Positions 26,526 through 34,208 of a stretch of DNA of 64,000 nt are shown here, in pieces (position 1 is the stretch's first letter; every line of letters starts with the position of its first letter). A program made the position numbers and the translations under genes. The notes below the pieces were generated by a model. The model had not been told where the DNA came from and did no database searches. It saw only the letters and a list, made by a program, of their open reading frames with translations. The DNA comes from Spirochaeta cellobiosiphila DSM 17781 (GTDB taxonomy: Bacteria > Spirochaetota > Spirochaetia > DSM-17781). Location: contig NZ_AUFW01000017.1 in assembly GCF_000426705.1 (NCBI RefSeq), positions 62,001-126,000 on the forward strand, read 5' to 3'.

Positions 26526-27494
26526 ATGAAAATCAAACTATCATTTTATTTAATTATTTGTTCGCTTATCATTACTTCATGTAACAATAAACAAGAACTT
26601 ACTAAAGTAACAACTGTTCTAGATTGGACAGTGAACACCAATCAGACTGGTTTGTATGTAGCCAAAGAAAAAGGATACTTCAAAGAGGAAGGTCTGGATG
26701 TGGATATCCAATTCCCTCCAGAAATGGGTGCTGATGCTGTTATTGCTTCAGGACAAGCTGATTATGGTGTCAGTTACCAAGAGAACATAACATTTGCGAG
26801 AGCATCGCAAATTCCTATAGTTGCTATTGCAGCAGTCATTCAGCACAATACCAGTGGCTTTGCGGCAAGATCAACAACCGGAATATCACGTCCCAAACAC
26901 TTTGAAGGGAAAAGATATGGAGGGTGGGGAAGTCCAGTTGAAGAGGCAACCTTAAAAGCATTAATGGATAAAGACAATGGAGATTATAGCAAGGTTGAAA
27001 ACATCTCCTTAGGAACAATGGACTTCTTCTCTGCCACGGAAAAAAGCATAGATTTTTCTTGGATTTTTGAAGGTTGGGATGGAATTGCCTCTCAAGTTAA
27101 GGGCATTGATATTAATTATATTCCCTTAGTTCAATATGACAAAGCCCTAGATTATTACACACCAGTATTAGCCACAAGTGAAAACAAAATAAAGAACAAT
27201 CCGGACCAAGTAAAAGCCTTCCTCAAAGCGGTTTCAAAAGGATATGAGTTTTCCATCAAAAACCCCCAAGAAGCTGCTAACATACTTCTTAAATATGCAC
27301 CTGAATTAGATAGAGAATTGGTAATTGAAAGTCAGAAATACCTTGCAGACAAGTATCAGGCAGAAGCAAGCCAATGGGGTCATATGAAATTATCCGTTTG
27401 GACAAATTATAAAAACTGGTTATTGGACAGAAATCTACTTTCAAAAGATATTGATGAATCTCAGGCTTTTACTAACGAGTATCTTCCCAGATGA
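26526..27494 (+). CDS. thiY: NMT1/THI5-like substrate-binding lipoprotein (ThiY-like)
   Basis: A 322-residue lipoprotein: signal peptide MKIKLSFYLIICSLIITSC with lipobox Cys19. The mature protein is a type II binding fold of the NMT1/THI5 family, with LDWTVNTNQTGLYVAKEKGYFKEEGLDV, DYGVSYQEN and GFAARSTTGI. ThiY proteins bind formylaminopyrimidine or related HMP precursors. It lies two bases after the permease gene and overlaps the ATPase gene as ATGA. Confidence 0.9.
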   Translation: MKIKLSFYLIICSLIITSCNNKQELTKVTTVLDWTVNTNQTGLYVAKEKGYFKEEGLDVDIQFPPEMGADAVIASGQADYGVSYQENITFARASQIPIVAIAAVIQHNTSGFAARSTTGISRPKHFEGKRYGGWGSPVEEATLKALMDKDNGDYSKVENISLGTMDFFSATEKSIDFSWIFEGWDGIASQVKGIDINYIPLVQYDKALDYYTPVLATSENKIKNNPDQVKAFLKAVSKGYEFSIKNPQEAANILLKYAPELDRELVIESQKYLADKYQAEASQWGHMKLSVWTNYKNWLLDRNLLSKDIDESQAFTNEYLPR

Positions 27495-28225
27495 GTGATT
27501 ATCTCCAGGTAAAGCAAATAGCCTATTCTTATCCTCAAACCAATGTGATTGATGATCTATCTTTTACTATAAAAAAAGGAGATATAGTTACCATATTAGG
27601 TCCCTCTGGCTGTGGAAAAAGTACTTTCTTTAACATATTAACTGGTCAACTCAACTTACAGAAAGGAAGTCTGTGGATCAATAATAGACAGATAAAGAAT
27701 TTAAAAGGGCATGTGGGATTCATGCCTCAAAAAGATTTGCTTTTACCCTGGAGAACAATTAGATCTAATCTTAAGATACCAGAAGAACTTAGAACTGAGC
27801 CCCTTGATATTGATATTAGCGCCCTGATAACACAATTTGGTCTGGAAGATTTCATTGATTCTTATCCCCACCAGCTATCTGGTGGAATGAGGCAAAGAGC
27901 AGCTTTATTACGAACATATTTGTTTAATCAAGATTTCCTGTTATTAGATGAACCTTTTGGTGCATTAGATGCTTTTACAAGACATGAGATGCAAAGCTGG
28001 TTGTATTCAACCATCAAAAAACTAAACAGTACAGTATTAATGATTACCCATGATGTAGATGAAGCTCTCTTATTAGCTGATAGTATTATATTACTAGACA
28101 ATAGACCTACAAAAATCATTAGACAGTTGCAGATAAACTATTCAACAAAACGTTCACAAATCTTAACAACAACAAATGAGTTCAACAACTATAAAAAACA
28201 AATCCTGGAAATCTTAGGGTTTTAG
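27491..28225 (+). CDS. thiZ: ABC ATPase for thiamine precursor (ThiZ-like)
   Basis: A 244-residue ATPase of the SsuB/TauB type: Walker A GPSGCGKST, Q loop FMPQKDLLLPW, signature LSGGMRQR, Walker B LLLDEPFGALD and ITHDVDEAL. It completes the riboswitch-controlled transporter operon. The stop codon is one base away from the stop of the convergent AEC transporter gene. Confidence 0.92.
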   Translation: MSDYLQVKQIAYSYPQTNVIDDLSFTIKKGDIVTILGPSGCGKSTFFNILTGQLNLQKGSLWINNRQIKNLKGHVGFMPQKDLLLPWRTIRSNLKIPEELRTEPLDIDISALITQFGLEDFIDSYPHQLSGGMRQRAALLRTYLFNQDFLLLDEPFGALDAFTRHEMQSWLYSTIKKLNSTVLMITHDVDEALLLADSIILLDNRPTKIIRQLQINYSTKRSQILTTTNEFNNYKKQILEILGF

Positions 28226-28226
28226 G

Positions 28227-29162
28227 CTAACTGCCTAATACCCTAAGTATTGAAATCCAAAAAGTAAAAGTGACAATGGAAAATAATGTGGTAAAACTGA
28301 CTATCTCACCAGCTATTTTACCATCCCCTCCCATTGTTCTAGCCATGACAAAACTGGCAACAGCCGTTGGACTACCAGCGGTAATAACCATGGAAGCCAA
28401 TACAACACCCCTTATACCAAACCTCCAGCTTACTCCTAACACAACAGCAGGAAGAACTATTAACTTGATAGCCGAAGCACCCATCCATATCACCTTGCTA
28501 GAATCAAGATCTTTTAATTCCAATGAAGCCCCTATTCCAATTAAAGCAAGAGGTAGAGTTAATTGGGATAGATAAGACATAGTATCAAAAGCAAACATAG
28601 GAATACTGATATGAAATATTCCTATAGGCAAGCCTAATATCACTCCCCATATCAGTGGATTTTTTACTACTTTGATAGCCACTTCTTTGAATATGTTCTG
28701 AGACTCATCACTTGAACCTCTGCTTAACAATATTATGGCAAACAGATTATACAAAGGCATAATTACAGCAAGGAGTACTGCACCTACCTGTAGAGCCTCA
28801 TATCCAAAACTTTTCTCCGTGACGGCAAAACCAATGATAGCAATATTGCTTCTAAAGGCCCCCTGCACAAAAGTAGAACGTTTGGGCCCCTCCAACTGAT
28901 AAGAAAAAATCCAGGAAAAGATAACTATCAAAGTTGTTACAACTGCAAAAATAATAATGCCTTGATATAAGGCAGAAGGAATAGTCTCTATCTGAGACAT
29001 TTTCTGAAAAATCATAACAGGCATTGCGACTTTGAAAACAATATTTGAGGATTCTTTAACAAAGGTCTCACCGATGATTCTTGTCTGTTTTAATATTAGT
29101 CCTATTATAATCATAAAAAAAATAGGACAGACTTTAGCCAATGCAAAAACAAGTACTTCCAT
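28227..29162 (-). CDS. AEC family transporter
   Basis: A 311-residue membrane protein of the auxin efflux carrier/malate permease family with about ten helices: FFMIIIGLILKQTRII at the start, FVQGAFRSNIAIIGFAV in the middle and GVVLASMVITAGSPTAVASFVMA near the end. Substrates of such carriers are organic acids such as malate or malonate. Its start overlaps the last base of the aldo/keto reductase stop, so the two may be cotranscribed. Confidence 0.88.
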   Translation of the reverse strand: MEVLVFALAKVCPIFFMIIIGLILKQTRIIGETFVKESSNIVFKVAMPVMIFQKMSQIETIPSALYQGIIIFAVVTTLIVIFSWIFSYQLEGPKRSTFVQGAFRSNIAIIGFAVTEKSFGYEALQVGAVLLAVIMPLYNLFAIILLSRGSSDESQNIFKEVAIKVVKNPLIWGVILGLPIGIFHISIPMFAFDTMSYLSQLTLPLALIGIGASLELKDLDSSKVIWMGASAIKLIVLPAVVLGVSWRFGIRGVVLASMVITAGSPTAVASFVMARTMGGDGKIAGEIVSFTTLFSIVTFTFWISILRVLGS

Positions 29163-29995
29163 TAACTGCGAACCTCCAAGATGTTTTTTACAATTTTTAC
29201 ATTTTCCCTTACATGAGAGGCATCAACTGAACTGACTAAAATCTGAGAGACTTTAGGTGTCTCAAGAATAAATTTAAAGGCGTATTCTAAGTAATCTTCT
29301 CTCTCAAGAAATACTTTTACCTGCTGCCTTATTTTTTCACTATTATATAGAGGATTCCGGCGACGTACTTCTTTTTTAGTCGTTTTATAATCCCATGGAA
29401 TCTCACCACTTAAGAATCCTTGAGCTAATGGACTATAACTCCATAAGGTCTGTTTATTTGTCATTAACTTACCCAGTCTTTCTATAATGTTTGAATTTAG
29501 ATAATTATATTCATATTGATAAAAATCTATTTCTGCTGATAACTCTGAATGAACCACTTCGTTGATGTCATAATTGGATATTCCAATGTTTTTAATAAGC
29601 TTTTGTTCTCGTAGATCCAATAATATGGAAAGAGCACTATCTAAAGAATATCGACTATCTGGCCAATGAATAAAGAGAGTATCGACAAAATCACGTTTAA
29701 GTCTTTTTAAAGATTGCTCCAGTCCACGATAAATAGCCGACTCAGATAAATCATGATAAAAACGTTGGCTATCATCCCAATACAATCCACATTTGGTTGA
29801 TATATGGCAATGATGTCCCTTTAAAAGACTACCTAAATACTCTTCTGATTTCCCGTAACCATAAGCAGGAGCCGTGTCAAATAATTCAATACCGGACTCA
29901 CAAGCACAAATGACAGCCTCAATAGCTTTTTTGTGATCAACATGTCTCCATCCATGACCTCCTAACTTCCAGGCTCCATAACCAAGAGGAAACAT
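29162..29995 (-). CDS. aldo/keto reductase
   Basis: A 277-residue NADPH-dependent oxidoreductase of the AKR (beta/alpha)8 family. The active-site tyrosine is in FDTAPAYGYGKSEEYLG, with Lys in ISTKCG and His in LFIHWPDS; LKNIGISNYD and YSPLAQGFLSGEI are family landmarks. AGGAG-type sequence precedes the ATG. Substrate unknown. Confidence 0.9.
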   Translation of the reverse strand: MFPLGYGAWKLGGHGWRHVDHKKAIEAVICACESGIELFDTAPAYGYGKSEEYLGSLLKGHHCHISTKCGLYWDDSQRFYHDLSESAIYRGLEQSLKRLKRDFVDTLFIHWPDSRYSLDSALSILLDLREQKLIKNIGISNYDINEVVHSELSAEIDFYQYEYNYLNSNIIERLGKLMTNKQTLWSYSPLAQGFLSGEIPWDYKTTKKEVRRRNPLYNSEKIRQQVKVFLEREDYLEYAFKFILETPKVSQILVSSVDASHVRENVKIVKNILEVRS

Positions 29996-30066
29996 TTCTT
30001 TCTCCTTTATTTCTCCTTAAGCTTGTCGTACAGTTATAATCATAATAAACAAAAAAGGATACTCTA

Positions 30067-31011
30067 TTGCGTTTGTATAATCCTGTACTTTATCAGGGCA
30101 AAAATAAAAAAGCTCCCTATTTTGAAGGTTGGTATTACAAATTAACAGAACCAAAGAGCGCATCAACCTTGGCTATCATTCCTGGTATTACAAAAGGCAA
30201 GAATCCTCATTCATTCATACAAGTAATTCATGGATCTTCTGGTAAGACCTGGTATAATCGCTATACTGTGGATGATTTCTCATGGACAGATAAACCTTTC
30301 ACTATTCATATAGGACCTAATGAATTTGCAAGAAATTACATAAGTCTTAGCTTAATTGAGCCTAGTATATCAGGAACCTTATATTTTACAGAACTCAAGC
30401 CTTATCCAGGGCATTTATTGTCACCTGGTATAATGGGACCGTTTTCTTTCTTACCATTCATGGAGTGCTATCATGGTGTCATATCAATGGATCATATGAT
30501 TACTGGAAACCTTGATTTTGATAATCATAAAATCAACTTTACAGGAGGACGTGGTTATATAGAAAAAGACTGGGGACGTTCCTTTCCCTCTAGCTGGGTT
30601 TGGATTCAGGGCAATCAATTTTCTGAAGAAGGAAACTCCCTTTTGTTTTCCTTGGCCCGTATCCCTTGGATTGGTAATAATTTCAATGGCTTTATTTGCT
30701 TTCTCTTATGTGAAAATCAATTGTATACTTTCAACACTTACAACAAAAGCAAGATATCTATCCTTGAACATACAGCAGATCACATTACTATATTAATCAC
30801 CCGTAAAAAATGGTCATTACAGATAACAGCTAAACCACAATCCTTAGGTTGCCTGCAAGCGCCTGTAGAGGGCAATATGAATCGTACAATAAAAGAGTCT
30901 TGCAATGCCTTTATTGAATATAGTTTTAAGAGAGAAGATACACTTCTATCTTACGATAAATGTAAATCAGGAGGTTGTGAAATCAGTGGAGATACTAGTT
31001 TAATTTTTTAA
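30067..31011 (+). CDS. tocopherol cyclase-like protein
   Basis: A 314-residue protein of the tocopherol-cyclase-like family: YNPVLYQGKNKKAPYFEGWYYKL at the start, PHSFIQVIHG, then the GRGYIEKDWGRSFPSSWVWIQGN motif typical of the family. It starts with TTG, with AAAGGA five to six bases upstream. In plants and cyanobacteria the family makes tocopherol; members in other bacteria have no assigned role and are probably lipid or prenyl-quinol modifying or binding proteins. The 3' end overlaps the convergent gene by 17 bp. Confidence 0.85.
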   Translation: MRLYNPVLYQGKNKKAPYFEGWYYKLTEPKSASTLAIIPGITKGKNPHSFIQVIHGSSGKTWYNRYTVDDFSWTDKPFTIHIGPNEFARNYISLSLIEPSISGTLYFTELKPYPGHLLSPGIMGPFSFLPFMECYHGVISMDHMITGNLDFDNHKINFTGGRGYIEKDWGRSFPSSWVWIQGNQFSEEGNSLLFSLARIPWIGNNFNGFICFLLCENQLYTFNTYNKSKISILEHTADHITILITRKKWSLQITAKPQSLGCLQAPVEGNMNRTIKESCNAFIEYSFKREDTLLSYDKCKSGGCEISGDTSLIF

Positions 31012-31576
31012 GTCGTTTAATAAAGAACATGGGATTTTTTTCTAATAATAAATGAAGCTGTTCAAAACTTTCCTTGGGTTCACTGGCAGCACCTGACAGG
31101 ATAAGTACTTTCTGATGCCATTTAAACCATAAGTAATGCTGTTGATGCTGATATCCAAGAGCACCTTTATTGATTAACTGTCGATCCAGATACGAAGCTA
31201 GATTGATATGATTATCTGTTCCTGTTAGATAATAAATGTCTGTGGGGGTGATATACATAACCATACGTTTAAAACCTTCAGCCATACAATCATCATGACG
31301 AAAACCTTCTAATTTAATACGATATGACCCCAGACTAATATCGTATCCTGATTTACGGAGTTCATTCCTAAAGTCTATTACTTCCTTTCGAATTTCCCTT
31401 AGGACATCAGGATTATTACGTTGTTGTTCTAAAGACCAACGCCAGTTTCGTAACCTTCTCTCAAATTGGTTGAATATAGGTAAAGAGGACAAAAACATTG
31501 TTGTATCACCTAACAATGTCCATACAGAACTAAATTCATCCTGTATTCTAACTATAATACGGTTTAAACTTGCCAT
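30995..31576 (-). CDS. protein of unknown function, about 193 residues
   Basis: I do not recognise the family. The protein is mixed and basic, with no signal peptide; a central stretch FERRLRNWRWSLEQQRNN is probably helical and the second half (GSYRIKLEGFRHDDCMAEGFKRMVMYITP) beta-rich. ATG 31576 is chosen because the frame upstream of it (up to 31633) would run into the divergent phosphodiesterase gene and its promoter; AGGGG lies only two bases before this ATG, so the start is uncertain. Confidence 0.6.
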   Translation of the reverse strand: MASLNRIIVRIQDEFSSVWTLLGDTTMFLSSLPIFNQFERRLRNWRWSLEQQRNNPDVLREIRKEVIDFRNELRKSGYDISLGSYRIKLEGFRHDDCMAEGFKRMVMYITPTDIYYLTGTDNHINLASYLDRQLINKGALGYQHQQHYLWFKWHQKVLILSGAASEPKESFEQLHLLLEKNPMFFIKRLKKLN

Positions 31577-31597
31577 TTCCCCTAAGCCTTGTAAAAT
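31570..31597 (+). promoter_or_regulatory. promoter of the phosphodiesterase gene, probably leaderless
   Basis: TTGCCA (31570-31575, five of six matches to the -35) and TAAAAT (31592-31597, five of six to the -10) are 16 bases apart. The -10 ends six bases before the ATG at 31604 and there is no ribosome-binding site, so the mRNA should begin at the start codon. Confidence 0.6.
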
Positions 31598-31603
31598 AAA
31601 ACT

Positions 31604-32329
31604 ATGCGATATCTTGTAGTCTCTGACATACATTCTAATTATGAAGCATTTTCCACAGTCATCAATACAACAAAGGGAAGTTGGGATAAAATTTTATGCT
31701 TAGGAGACATCACAGGATATGGACCAAATCCTAATGAATGTATCCAACTTCTTTTAAATTATCCGCACATTGCAATATCAGGGAATCATGATGCTGCGAT
31801 AACAGGAAAACTATCTATAGACTCTTTCAACTTATACGCGCAACAAGCTGTCAATATCAATAGAAAATTATTAAGTTCTGATGGAAAGGACTATTTGCTA
31901 CAGCTAGAACCTGTTTATGATGACAATTCAGCCACATATGTACATGGAGGCTTAAATAATCCTCTTATGGAATATATTTTAACAGAGCAATCAATTGCTT
32001 CAAACTATTTGAACATGCCCCATAATCGATTGTTTTATGGACACACCCATGTTCCTGTTATATTTGCATACAATAACAATACCCTTGAAGGAACAAAAGG
32101 AACCCCCAAGATCTGGACACTACACAAAACATCTAAATATATGATTAACCCTGGTAGCGTTGGACAACCAAGAGATAGGGACTCACGAGCTTCCTTTGGA
32201 ATCTGGGATAGGGATAACTCCACATGGGAATTTAAAAAAGTCCAGTATGATATAAGAACAACACAGCAAAAAATGATGAGACTGGGCTGCCAACCTCATC
32301 TCTATGAACGTCTATTAAAAGGGATTTAA
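31604..32329 (+). CDS. calcineurin-like metallophosphoesterase (YfcE/MJ0936-like)
   Basis: A 241-residue phosphodiesterase with the metal motifs in order: SDIHSN, CLGDITGYG, GNHDAAI, THVP after GH (YGHTHVP) and PGSVGQPRD. All ligands are present, so it should be active on phosphodiesters; the cellular substrate is unknown. Its stop codon lies in a TTAA shared with the stop of the convergent lipoprotein gene. Confidence 0.92.
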   Translation: MRYLVVSDIHSNYEAFSTVINTTKGSWDKILCLGDITGYGPNPNECIQLLLNYPHIAISGNHDAAITGKLSIDSFNLYAQQAVNINRKLLSSDGKDYLLQLEPVYDDNSATYVHGGLNNPLMEYILTEQSIASNYLNMPHNRLFYGHTHVPVIFAYNNNTLEGTKGTPKIWTLHKTSKYMINPGSVGQPRDRDSRASFGIWDRDNSTWEFKKVQYDIRTTQQKMMRLGCQPHLYERLLKGI

Positions 32330-32595
32330 TTCTCTTCTACCACAACGAGAGCATTATAAATAATAACTCTCTTACCATTTAAATCAAATAGTACTTTATT
32401 GCCATACTCATTTGTTTGGACATCTATCTTCCCTTTATATTGGGATATTAATTCTCCATTAGCAGAATATACACTTACTGTTCGATTTAAGCCCCCAGCA
32501 TATTCACTAGTAAAGGTTTTAACATTGCGTTGAAAACTCTCAGAACATGACATCAATATAAAACTGATAAGTATAACGAAACCTACTTTTTTCAT
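32326..32595 (-). CDS. small lipoprotein of unknown function
   Basis: An 89-residue lipoprotein: MKKVGFVILISFILMSC is a signal peptide with lipobox Cys17, followed by about 70 residues of beta-rich sequence (NRTVSVYSANGELISQYKGK). I chose ATG 32595, preceded by GGAGG eleven bases upstream; a GTG at 32613 would place unneeded residues before the signal. Family not recognised. Confidence 0.72.
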   Translation of the reverse strand: MKKVGFVILISFILMSCSESFQRNVKTFTSEYAGGLNRTVSVYSANGELISQYKGKIDVQTNEYGNKVLFDLNGKRVIIYNALVVVEEN

Positions 32596-32624
32596 AAGAC
32601 ATTTATCCTCCACTCCTTTATAAT
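32596..32624 (+). promoter_or_regulatory. promoter of the RNase HII-like gene, probably leaderless
   Basis: A perfect TATAAT (32619-32624) ends seven bases before the ATG at 32632; AAGACA (32596-32601) is a four-of-six -35 at a 17-base spacing. No ribosome-binding site precedes the ATG. The promoter sits in the 36-bp gap to the divergent lipoprotein gene. Confidence 0.58.
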
Positions 32625-32631
32625 AACATAT

Positions 32632-33540
32632 ATGACAATATATGGCATTGATGAAGCAGCATTGGGACCTATTTTAGGACCTTATACTGCAGCTGTTTCA
32701 GGTTTTACTACAGAAGGTACAATTCCTTTAAGAGAAATTCTAAAGGACATCTGGTTTGATACAGCGCCCAAAGATCCTCTCTGCTTGGTCTGTGACTCCA
32801 AAAAATTATATTCCCCAGACAAGGGCATAGAAGAACTAGAACAGACAGTACTTTGTTTTTTTTATCTACTTATGGGCAGGCTTCCTGACTCCTTTAATGA
32901 CTTTCTACTACATTTAGGATCAACTACTTATGAATCTATCCCCTGGCTTCATAATGATATTAAACTTCCTCTCCATGAGAACAATGAACATCTAATGGAA
33001 AGAGCACAAAAATTATCTGTCTATCTCCAATCTCTTAATGTTCACCTAAAACAAATTAAGCTCCAGTTTGTTCCTGCTCTGACCTTCAATCAGACTCTAC
33101 AGAAATATCCCAACAAGGGCAGGACGACTCAGATTCTATTAAGCCCCTTGTTTCCAAAAGTACACAAAGACATAACAATAATTATAGATAAACAGGGAGG
33201 TAGACGATTCTATGGAGATTGGCTTCTTGAATTGTACCCACATCAGAGTATTAGGGCCTTTCAAGAAGGTCAGTTACGCAGCTCTTATGAAGTAGGACAA
33301 GCAAACATTACTTTTGAACAAAAGGCTGATGATCAGTTTTTTGCTACAGCCCTATCGTCACTTTTTGCTAAGTATGCTAGAGAAGTAGCTATGCATCAAT
33401 TTAATCACTACTGGCAGAATCATTATCCTCATTTACAGAAAACTGCGGGATATCCCCAAGACGGTAAACGTTTTATTAAAGAGCTAAGTGAATATCAAAA
33501 TATTGAGGAGATTCTGCCTATACTTGTGAGAGCTAAATAG
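32632..33540 (+). CDS. divergent RNase HII-like protein
   Basis: A 302-residue protein with the RNase H2 fold signature in order: GIDEAALGPILGPY (Asp7, Glu8), CDSKKLYSP (55-62), IIIDKQGGRR (Asp186), KADDQFFATALSSLFAKYARE (Asp233) and a C-terminal TAGYPQDG. The four acidic residues of the RNase HII active site are kept. However, the DEAGRGP motif that reads the ribose 2'-OH is DEAALGP here, and about 80-100 extra residues separate the second and third motifs (RNase HII is about 200-220 residues). It is probably a paralogue with a changed substrate rather than the housekeeping enzyme. It is first in a run with the Fic-like, phosphate transporter and avtA genes. Confidence 0.72.
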   Translation: MTIYGIDEAALGPILGPYTAAVSGFTTEGTIPLREILKDIWFDTAPKDPLCLVCDSKKLYSPDKGIEELEQTVLCFFYLLMGRLPDSFNDFLLHLGSTTYESIPWLHNDIKLPLHENNEHLMERAQKLSVYLQSLNVHLKQIKLQFVPALTFNQTLQKYPNKGRTTQILLSPLFPKVHKDITIIIDKQGGRRFYGDWLLELYPHQSIRAFQEGQLRSSYEVGQANITFEQKADDQFFATALSSLFAKYAREVAMHQFNHYWQNHYPHLQKTAGYPQDGKRFIKELSEYQNIEEILPILVRAK

Positions 33541-33551
33541 AAGGATAGGTA

Positions 33552-34202
33552 ATGAATAAATATAAAGGCTTTGACCTCAAAGCAATTGAAAAAAACTTCA
33601 AGCATTTTCAGAAAAATTTTGATCATATTAATGATAATTTGGAAATGAGACGAGAAGACTTTACAAAAACTATCATAAGTCAACTAATGGAAGGTTATGA
33701 ATTCCTAAACAGCTTATGGTCTCGTGACATTGACTTATTCAGCTTATCTGGTCTCTATAATATGCTTGAATTGAATCATATTGTACTCTGTGGAACAGAT
33801 AAACGAGTGAGGCGAGAACACTATCAACACCTAGAAACTACCAGAAAAAATTTCCAATCACGTATACAACCAATATATGACTGGTACAAACGCAATGCCC
33901 TTAAACACAACCCCTACAAAATAGCAGCTCAATACTACGGCCAAGCTTTAAGCTTCCCTCAACTATTCTTTGAAGGAAACCATCGAACAGAAAATATGAT
34001 TGTTAATTACTACTTACTAAACAAAGGACTTCCTCCTTATATTATTCATATAGACACGGCCATTGAATATTTAAATGTTTCCTCACGGATTAAATTTAGT
34101 GATAAAGATAAAATGGGAGAAGGATTTAAACGTATAAAACATACGAAAGACTTTAGAAAATTTATTGAAACCCATGGTAATAACGAGTATCTCAAGGAGT
34201 AA
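33552..34202 (+). CDS. Fic-like protein with degenerate active site
   Basis: A 216-residue, mostly helical protein. The segment SFPQLFFEGNHRTENMIVNY (135-154) followed by LLNKGLPPYII resembles the Fic motif HxFx(D/E)GNGRxxR and its following helix. Phe, Glu, Gly, Asn and Arg are kept, but the catalytic His is Gln137 and the second Gly is His144. If it is a Fic protein it is unlikely to transfer AMP in the usual way. It begins 11 bases after the RNase HII-like gene and ends seven bases before the Na/Pi gene. Assignment to Fic is by motif reading only. Confidence 0.55.
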   Translation: MNKYKGFDLKAIEKNFKHFQKNFDHINDNLEMRREDFTKTIISQLMEGYEFLNSLWSRDIDLFSLSGLYNMLELNHIVLCGTDKRVRREHYQHLETTRKNFQSRIQPIYDWYKRNALKHNPYKIAAQYYGQALSFPQLFFEGNHRTENMIVNYYLLNKGLPPYIIHIDTAIEYLNVSSRIKFSDKDKMGEGFKRIKHTKDFRKFIETHGNNEYLKE

Positions 34203-34208
34203 GTAGTA

